64,000 nucleotides of DNA from Gnetum montanum (lineage: Eukaryota > Streptophyta > Gnetopsida > Gnetales > Gnetaceae): contig MNCI01008651.1 in NCBI GenBank assembly GCA_015680685.1, positions 718,000 through 781,999 on the forward strand, given 5' to 3'. Under the pieces are notes generated by a model. It did not search any database. It was not told where the DNA came from and worked only from the letters and a program-made list of their open reading frames with translations. Position numbers and translations under genes: made by a program. Below, in pieces: positions 11,026-21,159 of this stretch (within the stretch, counting starts at the first letter, position 1; the number at the start of each line of letters is the position of its first letter).

Positions 11026-11884
11026 TCATGAATCATTGTTGGTTGGTTGTGTTGGTAGGCATGCATCAATGCAGCCTCATTGACTTAGCCTCATTAACGT
11101 AGCCCATGTGTTGAAATAGAGTCAAGTCAAGCCTACATAAAGACATGTAGCCACCACATGTACTACATGATAAGTCACTAGTGTAGTTGAACTCTTATAG
11201 TTTTCTTTCCTTAGAATATTTTTTGAGTGCTCACAGTAGGAATGAAAGCAATTTTACAGATATTTATTTGAGCATCAGGTACATGGACACATTGATGTGA
11301 ATGGCAACAAATATGAGATTCTTAACATTCCTTGTAGCACTTGAAATGGATTTAAAATTTCTTACTTACATTTTGTTCTTTATGCACTTTAGATTCTTAC
11401 TTAATTAATTAATACACTTAATAATGAATGCATAAGTACAACCACTTCAAGCATATTGTTTAAGGCTTGGTAATCCCAGTAGTGGCCATTTGGTATGCCA
11501 AGCAATTGTTACTTGGTAACCCAGTAACATTAGGATGAGTTTAGGATGTATATGATAAGTGGGCCTAGATACTTGTGCTAGGATATTTAGCCTTAGAACC
11601 ATTAGATAGCTAGATTAGTTAATTATCAACCATTTAACTTTTCATCCACACTTAGGCTACAAAATATATAAAAAATATATAAACATTATATGCATTAACT
11701 CTACTTAACCATACATCAGAACTTACACAATTGAGAGTTAAGAAGGCAATGATCATTCTTTTGCTTCAATCACCATCTTTGTCTATAGGCACACTTAGGA
11801 GCTAAGTCCATGGAATTTGACCGAATTGTGAGTGCATGCTTGTGATTCATATGGTTGGATGTAGGGACTACTCGTTGAGCATCA
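11026..11884 (+). repeat. LTR (left LTR of composite element E)
   Basis: It follows the polypurine tract at 11013-11025 and ends in GAGCATCA at 11884, close to the family end CTCATCA. The 3' quarter matches other family LTRs: an oriented 'CTTGGTAACCCAGT' segment near 11512, then 'TTGTGATTCATATGGTTGGATGTAGGG' near the end. Its U3 contains 'GCCTCATTGAC.TAGCCTCATTAACGTAGCC', which matches the B-type U3 and not the right-hand LTR of E. After it, TGGACCATTG at 11885 may be a worn primer-binding site. Confidence 0.7.
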
Positions 11885-11918
11885 TGGACCATTGTAAGTA
11901 AGAGTCTCATATGCTTAT

Positions 11919-14090
11919 TTGGATCCTTACTATCAAAGACTATGCTCATTTATTACAAATAATCTTAGATGGGATGGAATAGGTCTTAGAATACAGAAAG
12001 CCTTAATGCTTAGGACCTCTAATAGAACTAGAACATACAAATCAAGGGATCATAGAGGAATAAATAGAAGTCATGATGATTCTCCCAGTATATCAACTTC
12101 CCCTTCATTTGTATCATCTAGCTTCGACAAAGATGAATGTATGCATGAAGACATAGCTTTGCTAAGGAATCAAAATAGATAACCTAGTGATCATCATAGA
12201 AGGATTCTAGATGATTGTGAAAGGAGGAATTATGACAAACATCATTGAAAGGATCAATATGGAGATAGAAATAGAAATCGAGGACAAAATAGAAAGCATC
12301 AAAGGGAGCACAAGCAAGACGATCATGATCAAACAGATAGAGATAGAGATTATGACTATAATAATGACATGTTTTATGATGAGAACCCTTGTCAACCATT
12401 AGAAGCATGATTCAAAATAACTCATAGGCATCAAAGAGAAAGTTGCATCAAATGACTTAATATGAATAACATTCCTAAATTTAAGGGAGACTACAATTCT
12501 TATCCTTAGCATTATCTACAAGCCTTCCATGATGTTTGCATCTTGTAAAACATTGAAAGTAAATGGCAAAAGTTTAATCTCTTTCTAAAGACACTAATAA
12601 AATAAGCTAAATTTTGGTAGATATCATTGAGACCAAATTCATTCCATTGGTGGTTCATGGTGCTTAAGCTTTGTAATGATAAGTATTAAATCTATTCTAG
12701 AGTATTCAATTTGAGAAAGCAAATCTAAGGATGGAAGCAAAAAAACCACGAATATCTTGATGTAGCATTGAGTAGATACTATTTTCTATTTCGTAGATGT
12801 CTAAGACCATGAATTTTGTTAAAAATAGATGGACTTCGTAATAAAATTAGGGATACTCTTAAGATCTATGCTTAAGGAAGATTAATAGAACTAAGATCCC
12901 ATCAAATATAAACACTAATTGAACAAGTGCAACAAGAAGAAGGAGAGATGTGTAGAAAGAATAGAGCAAATGAGTATAACTAGGACCCAACCCTTTACAA
13001 GAAGGAGGTCCATATCTCTGATCAGGAAGAAGAGGCATCTCCTTATAAGATGGTTTTATGCAAAATCTTGCTAATGAAAAAGTTCATCATTGAGATTACA
13101 ACAAGGATAGATAAAATGTGAGATTTAATGGATGAGAAAATTATAGCTATCTTTCAAATCATGAAGAAAAAATAAAGTGGGCAAGAGTAAGAATACAAAA
13201 TAAGAATTAGAGTAATAATAAGAAAATAGATAGAAATGCTAATTAGCAAAAAGGAAAAGTTGAAGTAGTGAAAGAGGTTGTAGACTTAGATTCAGGGGAG
13301 GATGATGGATGTGAAATTTATCAATATGAACATTGAAAAGGCTATTGTCCAATTATGTCACATCTATAAGAGTTTGGGACTTATGCTTTAACCCCAAAGT
13401 TTCTGAAAAAGCAAATGCCTAGAAAGTTCTCTTATCCACAAACCAATTATAGGCAATCCTACAATGAACAATACTACCCAAGTGGGACTTCTTTTCAAGC
13501 TTAAGACTATTATCAAGAGTAGTGGCAAAAACCATAATCATGGGGTATGCCATCACTAAAGTAGCAATACCCCTATTATGAGTTGAACCCTTATGGATAC
13601 TATGTCCAACAACTTATTGATCCTACTAGTTTAGTTGCACATGCCTCAACTCATTACTACTATACTTCTAAATACCATTAACCTGTAACACCTCTTATGG
13701 AATTATCATCCTATGCCTCTCATCATTGATCACATCCTTCTAAGCACTTACACATTTCTTTCTCACCCATAGCACCACCAAAAATGTAGGAAGAATTACC
13801 ATCAAAATCTTAATAGAATAATGTCATTGATATTGTGAACATACAAGTATATAATAGTGCTAGTAGCTTTAAGTGCAAGATAAGGAAATGTCATTTCTTT
13901 AGAGAAGTTCCCACACTTGTAAATAAAAATAGTAGATCTACTAGCCCATTAGAATTAATGTAAGCCTACTATGGTGTAAATCTCTTCTTCATAAAAATAA
14001 TGTCTTTTAATCCTATTGTAAGCCAACAACCATCACCACTCCAATATAAGACATCAAAATTGCCATGCTCAATTATGCAATAGGTGATTC
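11919..14090 (+). pseudogene. gag remnant of element E
   Basis: It opens with a frame of 87 codons that matches the D gag ('YYQRL', 'KSRDHRG', a Ser-rich run, 'SSFDKDE'). It continues through shifted frames with 'NNIPKFKG', 'YYFLFRRCLRP'-like text, 'IDGLRNKIRDTLKIYA' and 'LRSHQI', which is the gag core shared with A, B and D. The zinc-knuckle region at 13306-13350 reads 'GCEIYQYEH' then a stop then 'KGYCP', so the second Cys is replaced by Tyr. Multiple TAG/TGA stops and frameshifts make it non-functional. The capsid-like role is inferred from gag of related elements. Confidence 0.75.
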
Positions 14091-14129
14091 GTAAGTAGGA
14101 CCTCTTTCTTAAAATAGAATAAATCTAGG

Positions 14130-14690
14130 TAGTCCCTTGATCTATATATAGGTTATTGGAAATCCATCAAGCAAAGCTCTATTAGACTCAAGTTTAGGTG
14201 TGAATTTAATCTTACATAAAATGTTTAAAGCTTGGAAACTACCACCACTTAAGAAATGCAACATCAAGTTAGAGCTTGTAGATTAATACATCACTTTTCC
14301 ATTGTGAAGGGTTGATGATATGATAAATACCATTGGTAGATGGTCATATGTAATATATTTCTTTGTAATCATTGTGAAGAATAGCAAGGGTGAATTCCTA
14401 ATTAGTATGGAAAGAGCTTGACTTAACACCATTGATGCTAACTTAGGGATCTAAGATATCTCCTTACATATTGTCAAGGAGACTGAACATGGCATTGTGA
14501 AGAAGCAAAAAATTCCATGCATTATTTATAATGATAAAGGATGTAGTTGTGGGTCAAAATTTTAAAGCATTAACATAATTCCTATACTAGTCGATAACAA
14601 ACTTGAAGAACAAGTATGTGTGCAAAAGCATGTCTACACAATAGTGACTAATCGAAAAGACACCTAGTGGCTAGAAAATAAAAGTGCTAA
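14130..14690 (+). pseudogene. Retropepsin-like protease remnant of element E
   Basis: Readable motifs are 'ALLDSSLGVNLILHKMFKAWKL', 'KKCNIKLELVD', a stop, 'INTIGRWSYVIYFFVIIVKNSKGEFLISMERA' and 'LNTIDA'. This parallels the A protease, whose active site is LLDSGSRVNLIS. In E the active-site triad D-S-G has become D-S-S and the flap is worn. The domain is followed by a linker ('QEQVCVQKHV', 'WLENKSAKLS') that is also recognisable in D at 41570-41650. Stops are frequent. Confidence 0.75.
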
Positions 14691-15342
14691 ATTATCCAAA
14701 AGATGCATGCAAACATTGAACCTTCTTATTAAATCTTGTTCTAAGAGAATAAGCCAAACATTCAACTTATAAAAGGACATCCTATGCTCTAAACATACAC
14801 CAAAAGAAAGTGATAAATAAGAAGACCCAAAAACTAAAATTGAGAACAAAAAGAAAATATATCTAAACTTCTTCAAATAGAAATACCATATAGTTGAAGA
14901 GGATTCATGTCTCTAGATGATTGATTACCATCAATGTTAAATGAGCTAAAAATAAAAAATGTAAATTACTAAAGATGATAAATAGAAAAGAAACGATGTA
15001 TGACCCAAGGAATGTGTGATCTATTTTTTGAATGCTTGCACATGAGTTTAGTCATGGGGAAGGTGTTCCATCTTGAATCAAGAATTAATAAGTACATTTT
15101 TCAATTTTTATTTTATAATTTTTTATCATTTTTCTATTTTTAACATTTTCATAATTTTTTTTTTCAATTTCTTAAAAGTTTTCCAATGCTTAATATTTTT
15201 TTTATTTCTTGTTATTTTTATTTTCCTACGAGTTTTTATTTTCTTGGGTTATTTACTTTATTCTTTGTAGTTATTTCCTATGCTATTGGTAATAATGTTG
15301 CTAGTCATGATGCAGAAATCAACATCGTGTTTTATTTGGGGT
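14691..15342 (+). other. E 3' non-coding region with internal polypurine-like motif and T-rich tract
   Basis: At 15050-15063 the sequence reads AGTCATGGGGAAGG, a near copy of the 3' polypurine tract, followed by 'TGTTCCATCTTGAATCAAGAATTAA' split over 15064-15088 and then about 160 bp dominated by T. The same order occurs in D (42015 onward), C (62880 down to 62640, minus), A and B. No coding potential is seen. Confidence 0.65.
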
Positions 15343-15376
15343 TCATGTATCTTCTCCTCAACATCAGCTCCTCACT

Positions 15377-16663
15377 ATGCATTTCATTGATGACTCCTTT
15401 TTCCTTATTCAAAACAATGCTGTTAATGTGCAGTGTCTCTTGTCCCAAGTTGAGAAATATTGCTCCCTCTTTGGATATGTTATAAATTGGCGTAAATATT
15501 TAGTTTATAGCTTCACCAATAACTACAGCCATTTGCCCAATTATAGTTGGAAGCGTACTCAAGACCATGAAATCATTAAGCTTTTGGGAATCCCTTTTCA
15601 CTTTAGAGGCCCAACTTCAGAGCTCTGGGACCAAGTACTTTCTTGAATTTAAAGGAAAATCGAAAAATCGAAAACCAAACCCCTCACCCTCGCCGATAAG
15701 TATCTCATTTGTAAGTCTATTTGTTCCTCCACCCATGTTTATTATTTGTCATGTTGGGCCCCTTCCCATGCTTCTTATTAAAAGCTTGAACGTTTATTTC
15801 AAGACTTCATGTGATCGTCTAAAGACTCCCAAAAAGGCTTTCATCATGTTGTCTGGAATATAGTAACTCTTCCTAAGAACAAAGGTGGATTGGGCCTTTT
15901 GAACTCCTTTAAGCAAGGTCTCACCCTTGTTGCTAAGTGGTTGGTTCAGCACCTAGATGCCCCCAATATTATTGGGAATCTTCTTCAGTTAAGGCTTCGA
16001 CAAGCATTCCCTAAGAATAAGTTCATCTGGAAGGGTATCCACCCTATTAATTGGATCCTTTCTCTTCATGACATTATCATTCCTAAAACACATGTTTTCA
16101 AAAGCATTTGGAAGGCTTGGTAGGTCTTACATTCTCATGTGAATTGGAATAATGTTCATATCAATCCTACTCTCCTTTCTAAGATTTTCCCTTGGTGGCT
16201 GCCCCTATCNNNNNNNNNNNNNNNNNNNNAAGGCCTACCTATTGGCAAACATTGTGAATACCTTGGGATTCCAAACCCTAATTGCCCTCTCTGTGGAGGT
16301 CCTGATGATTTTGTCCACATTTTTAGGCATTTCCCCTTTGCTCAGTCTTCATGGGAGTGGGTTTCTAAAGTTTTCCCTTTGTGCAAGTTTTCCCATGAGG
16401 ATATCTTGTTTGGCTTTCTGGCCACCCCCTCTGCTGACCTTCAGTTTCTTTGGGAAGTTATTAGGCCCCTCGTTCTTTACTATATATGGAAGCATAGATG
16501 CAATGCTCTTTTCCAGAACACTGATTCGTCTAATGCTAACCATTTAACTATTATGGAAAAATTTCAAATTCTTCGCCTTGTGCATTTCCAAATTATATCT
16601 CACACTTCCAAGTTAAAGATGAATACTAATCAGTTGTTTTATTGTTTGCAGCCTTGGAGCTGA
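15377..16663 (+). pseudogene. LINE ORF2 C-terminal part: RT palm to zinc-binding domain
   Basis: It starts with 'MHFIDDSFFL', the F-x-D-D catalytic box of a non-LTR reverse transcriptase. It continues with 'EKYCSLFGYVINWRK' and 'LLGIPFHFRG', then frame changes near 15645 and 15870. 'LPKNKGGLGLLNSFKQG', 'IWKGIHPINW' and, after the assembly gap, 'GLPIGKHCEYLG' lead into 'NCPLCGGPDDFVHIFRHFPFA', a plant zf-RVT type Cys/His motif. It ends at the stop at 16661-16663. Everything N-terminal to the catalytic box (endonuclease, fingers) is missing. It is likely an L1-type plant LINE. Confidence 0.8.
16210..16229. other. Assembly gap (run of 20 N)
   Basis: The gap sits inside the LINE, between sequence encoding 'WWLPL' and 'GLPIGKHCEYLG'. 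Related LINE proteins have only a short stretch between those words, so the missing sequence could be small, but a run of 20 N may be a placeholder of arbitrary size. Confidence 0.95.
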
Positions 16664-16955
16664 TACACTAATTCATGCACTCTTCCCCATCTCGATCTAC
16701 TACATCGGAGTGTCTCATCATAATTTTGAGCATTTTTAGCTCTTTGTTGTTCACCTGGTCTTATTAACTCACAGTTCTTATTGATTCCTAGCATGAGGTT
16801 GCTCCTTGGAATGTACTCCCACACCTTGTGAAGGATTATGTATCAAGATGTTTTCCCTCAACATCGGCATTTGACATTGTTCTTCTCCCTATTTAACCAT
16901 CAATAAGTTCAGATGTTGATCATGTACTTAATCTCATTTAATTAATAAAATTCTC

Positions 16956-18303
16956 ATTGGTGGTGGTTATACTTAGGTTGTAAGTATAATGATTATTTTA
17001 ATCATGCATCACATGTGGGACCCATTATAATCACAGTAAGATATCTCATGTCATAATTTTCCAATTCCATCTACTTCCATTTCACTTTACTAGCATGGTG
17101 CAATTATGAATGTTATGGTTTTTGATAGTATAGTGCAGAATCCCAACCAAGGTAGTTATGTGTTGTTTGGAACAAATACATGATTTGCATTTAACTTTTA
17201 TAGTACCCATAAATATCTATAGAAGTGGTTATGTAAGGACATTATGATAGAAGCCTAGTTTGGCGAGGATCCACTTATATGACTTTTGTTGATTATGGCT
17301 CTAAAAGAGTCTTGCACCTTCATAGACATCTTGGTAACTCTAAATTCATGCATGATTTTGGAACTACTTCTCATTAATTTCAATTAATTTTTAATATTTT
17401 TATATTGAAAATTCTTAAAATTTTGTATTTCTTAACTATTTTTGAATCTAAAATATTTAGTCATTACAATTTCTAACATTTTGATGCATTTGCGATATCC
17501 TACAAACTAAATCTTTGATTTCACTTATTTAAAAACTTGCGAGCTCTTAGAATTGAGCTGATCTATTGTGGGACCTAAGGACATGGTTTTTAAATTTTTT
17601 TCTAACACCCCATTTTTAAATAGTAAGGTAATTAATAGTAAAAATAATCAAAATGACATAAAAACTTGATAATTTTAGTTTCCCTAGAGCCTTAGGAATG
17701 TTATTTTGTAATTACCTTGAGTCTAAATGTTGAATTCTTTGAATTTTGAGCTAACAAAGAATCTAAAAAAGTTTAAACACTAAGGAAAAATTGCCAAAAC
17801 TAATGTTGATCCTTTGGTGATTGCAAATGATGGCTAAATGAGTTCTTAAGTTTGAAGGTCTTTCATAAGGCAATGTAAAGAGAGCAAAAGAAGAACGAAG
17901 GACATGCCCATGAACAAGTAGCAAATACAAGAATTAAAGCTTAAATATCACATGTTCATTACCTAGAAACTATGTATTGATAAGGAGACATTTTAGTCCA
18001 TCCTTCAAAAGTTCTGTATAAGAGAGGAGTACCAAGATAACAACCAAGGTTGGGGGACTATCACTACTAGGAATAGCATGAAGACTTCTTATTAGTGAAT
18101 TTTTAAATAGTTGTAAAATTTTATAAACTTCTTATTAGTGAAGTCTTTGCATCATTTTGTAATACATTCACTCAAATCAATTTTTGTAGTGTGACATTTA
18201 GTAATAATCTAACAATTATTAGTCAGTTTGATATTACTCCCATAGTTTTGGAAACAAACTTTGTTTTAACTCAAGGAGTAGTTTTTAGTTAGTCATGGGG
18301 GTA
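16956..18303 (+). other. E 3' non-coding region and polypurine tract
   Basis: It aligns by eye with D 42440-43704: shared words include 'ATTTTAATCAT', 'TAGTATAGTGCA', 'TATGTGTTGTTTGGAACAA', 'AGGATCCACTT' and, at the end, 'AGTTTTTAGTTAGTC' with ATGGGGGTA at 18295-18303. No reading frame of note is present. Conservation of this long tract between gag-protease elements suggests a cis-acting role, which is inference. Confidence 0.6.
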
Positions 18304-19150
18304 TGATAAAATAATTTAGGTTAATAGACCATGATATCATAGTTTGATTCTATGATGTCATAGATATGATGTAGTTAAGCTTGGTCATGTCTATAAATAC
18401 GAGCCCACCATCATGTCAAATTTATTGTTTAGTTAGGAGTAGAGCCAAATTCATGTGGTTTATTTCTATAGTCTTAATAAATAGTCAAAAAATGTCCACA
18501 ACATACATTTAAGTTGACTATATCATGTTTTATTTGAGTAGCATTATACTTGGATACAATATACCATTTGCAATAAGATCGAGATTAATTCATACTCATT
18601 GCAACACTTTGATTTAAAGTAGAATTTACTTTTAATGTACTTTATTTTCTATATGGGTATCTTAATATTTACATTTCCATGCATATTAATTATTGGTAGA
18701 ATAAGTATGATTCATTTCAAGCATAAATATCTATTCACTTGATAATTGTAGTAGCACTATTGTTTATTTCACTTAGTAACATAACACTTGGTAATCATAA
18801 GAGTAGGTATGTGAGTTCAGAACATGTACGATAAGCTAAGAATAGATACTTATCATCCTTAGGCTAGCTTAGGATTTATTTTTTATTATTAACTAGATTA
18901 ATTAATTAATTATTTTCTAAGTTTCCATCTAGTTTAGTCACAACCACACAACATCAATACTCATATGCCTCACCTTAGACAAAACCATACATGGTAGAGC
19001 TACTACTAGTTCAAGTGGAAAGACCATAACTTACAATCAATGATTAAGGATCTATACACCACACTAGCCTCATCCACAAATTACAATACAATTTATCACA
19101 ACATTTTTGGATTATAGGATTAGGTATTGGGAACACTCTATCACTCACCA
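18304..19150 (+). repeat. Right (3') LTR of element E
   Basis: It begins TGATAAAA directly after the polypurine tract and ends near TCACTCACCA at about 19150, a worn CTCATCA. Its U3 has ATGATATCAT (18331-18340) and related words. A TATA box, CTATAAATAC, is at 18391-18400. R/U5 shares 'TTTGAGTAGCATTATACTTGGA', split over 18534-18555, and 'AATAAGATCGAGATTAATTC' with D. The U3 differs from that of the left LTR at 11026. Confidence 0.65.
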
Positions 19151-20074
19151 ATATTAAAGATAAATTTTTTTGGTTCACTTTACCATTATAAAATTAGATA
19201 TATTTTTAATTTTCCTTTAATTCATGTTTAGATGTATACTTTATTAGCTCTAATTCATTATTCTTTTCTTTACCTTTCTACAATTTTTACTATGGAAAAT
19301 GACTCTTTAAATCCTTGAAGGATGGATGCAATTATTTTATATAAATTCTAGGGCCATACATGAATGTAATGATTAGTTTTTTAAGCAATAAAAAGTATTT
19401 ATCAATTTTCTTTAAGATTTTTTTTTGTTCTACTAATTGTTCATCTTACATAAAGTATTTGTTTTAAAATACTGGCTAATTATATTGTCATCATTCTAGG
19501 TTCAGCATTAGTCATTCCATTCAAGTCAACAACAACATCATCACTCTTATTATCATATGTTTTCTTCTTAGATCAAGATATGCATCTTTGCATATGAAAA
19601 TTTCATCATATTGAAGATCAAATGTCACACCCCCAAATTTAGCTTAATTCCTTTAAATAAATTGTCTTAATTTCCTTGAAGATTTCTTTCTTTATTACTT
19701 TTATTAGTGTTAACTAATCTTAGAACCGAAACTAGAAAACATATCCAAGCATTATGCCCTCCAATTATTTCATTAATTATAATAAAAAGAAAGGGATCAT
19801 GGGGCAACATTATGGGAAAAATAGACTTGATCCTTATACAACATGGGTGCAAGTATTACAACATCATAGGAAATTTTAAAAATTATATTCTTCAATCATT
19901 AGCTATCATGTTGTACCAGTTACATGATCCTCCTACCTCAAGTACTTCTACCAACTTCATCTACATGTAGCGACATGCAGGAAGTGTTAATGCTCTCCAA
20001 GTATTCAGATCCATCTTATTGTCCCCTTAAAGCTATGATTGGAATGGGCCATCATATATGCATCAAATGATTAG
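19151..20074. other. AT-rich sequence without recognisable gene
   Basis: Short T-rich and A-rich runs and only small frames are present. Nothing resembles a gene, an RNA or a repeat boundary. Element A interrupts this tract, which continues at 27627. Confidence 0.5.
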
Positions 20075-20079
20075 ATCAT

Positions 20080-21159
20080 TGATGAGTGGCGAGGTACCCC
20101 TACACTCAACCATACAAAACGAGCGTAGCACACGCGATCCGGTCGAACTCCACAGACTAAGTGCCTACACGCCCCATGGAACACTTGGGGTTAATCATTC
20201 GTTGTCTTCCTAGACTTACTTGTGGTTGTCACGGTGTATGGTTAGGTAAGTCTGAGGTATACGATTTTTATGGTCTTTTGTGTTCTATCTACTATGCTAT
20301 CAAGGTGAAGGGTTGGAGAAACTAACTAACTCTAACTGATGAACTAAGTCTAAATTACCTAGTGTCAGCATCTGTTCCGACTTACCGTACACACCCTGAA
20401 TCGATGCAACCGTGGCTACCAAACACTAATCGTTGCTGGGATCACTACGCGTAACACACATGGTCAAAGTGGTCGTACTGAGGCACTTAACTAGGAGGAA
20501 AGGGTTGAGAAAACTAAGCTAGCCTAAGTGCGATGAGCAGCCAATTCCTTGACTAACCGTACACATCTTTGTGCATGACTACCACTGGGATTACCAAGCA
20601 CAGATCCTAAATACGCCACTGGGTTACCAAGTAGTCACACTAGATGCTCGTAATCAAGTCGTACCCATTCCACGTTGCGATGAGCATCCGTTCCTTGACT
20701 ATCCGTACACATCCTTAGATGCTTGTAATCAAGTCATACTCATTCTGCATTACTAAGAGAAAGAAATAAATAACAATAAAACAAATCCTATTCCATGCAC
20801 TGTAAGGTTTATCCAGGCAGTTCTTCTTTATTGTCGTACACAACTTGTGTTCAGGTATAATGTTGCTCGAATAAAGATCCGTTCACTTTAGGACTCCTAC
20901 TGCGGGCACATGGAAAATATTCTATATCTGGAGTGATCAAACTGCCAGAGTTTTCCTACTTCTAGCCCAGGATGAGGAAACAAGGGAGAGCTACAGCTTA
21001 TTTATAGATATGACGGTGCACTGCGATATCGCGTATGCGATATCGCAGGGGACGACGCGATATTGTAGGAGACGACGCGATATCGCGTACGCGATATTGC
21101 ATGGGATGCGATATCACGATGGCCATGATATCGCGGCCTATGCAAATCATGTCTCATCA
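20080..21159 (-). repeat. 3' LTR of element A
   Basis: 1,080 bp. In element sense U3 begins TGATGAGAC and holds about 115 bp of GCGATATCGC-type palindromes (21022-21136), followed by a TATA box (CTATAAATAAG, minus, around 20997-21007). U5 contains several copies of a CTTGGTAAYCCAGTGG word and of 'GTACGACTTGATTACGAGCAT'. The end is CTCATCA at 20080-20086. The polypurine tract TACCCCCATGACT (plus sense) abuts it at 21160-21172. Confidence 0.9.
21022..21136. promoter_or_regulatory. U3 palindrome cluster GCGATATCGC in element A
   Basis: Four to six copies of CGATATCG or one-base variants, joined by GTACGC or GGGGACGA. They lie between the LTR start and the TATA box. The matched cluster in the other LTR is 27489-27603; S has 40341-40364 and H has 63562-63640. 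The position upstream of TATA suggests promoter or enhancer function, which is inference. Confidence 0.6.

Larger units (their letters stand above)
15343..16955 (+). mobile_element. 5'-truncated LINE inserted in element E
   Basis: The flanks align with element D around 42230-42480, while the segment between does not, which places the inserted piece at about 15343-16955. It carries the end of a LINE ORF2 and about 290 bp of 3' untranslated sequence ending near 'TTAATTAATAAAATTCTCATTGG'. The truncation point lies only about 12 codons before the RT catalytic box. No clear poly(A) tail or target-site duplication is visible, so the edges are approximate. Confidence 0.7.
11026..19150 (+). mobile_element. 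Element E: gag-protease LTR element, chimeric LTRs, LINE inside
   Basis: Order on the plus strand: LTR 11026-11884, gag remnant, protease remnant, 3' non-coding part interrupted by a LINE (15343 to about 16955), polypurine tract 18291-18303, LTR 18304 to about 19150. There is no trace of RT, RNase H or integrase in the roughly 2.1 kb (LINE excluded) between protease and polypurine tract, as in elements A, C and D. The 5' part of gag is deleted: only about 35 bp separate the LTR from sequence that lies over 230 bp inside D. I could not identify a target-site duplication. Confidence 0.7.

Noticed and set aside
12184-12408. Open frames on both strands
   Set aside because: They come from the low-complexity AGATAGAAATAGAAAT stretch of E's gag and contain only biased, repetitive residues.
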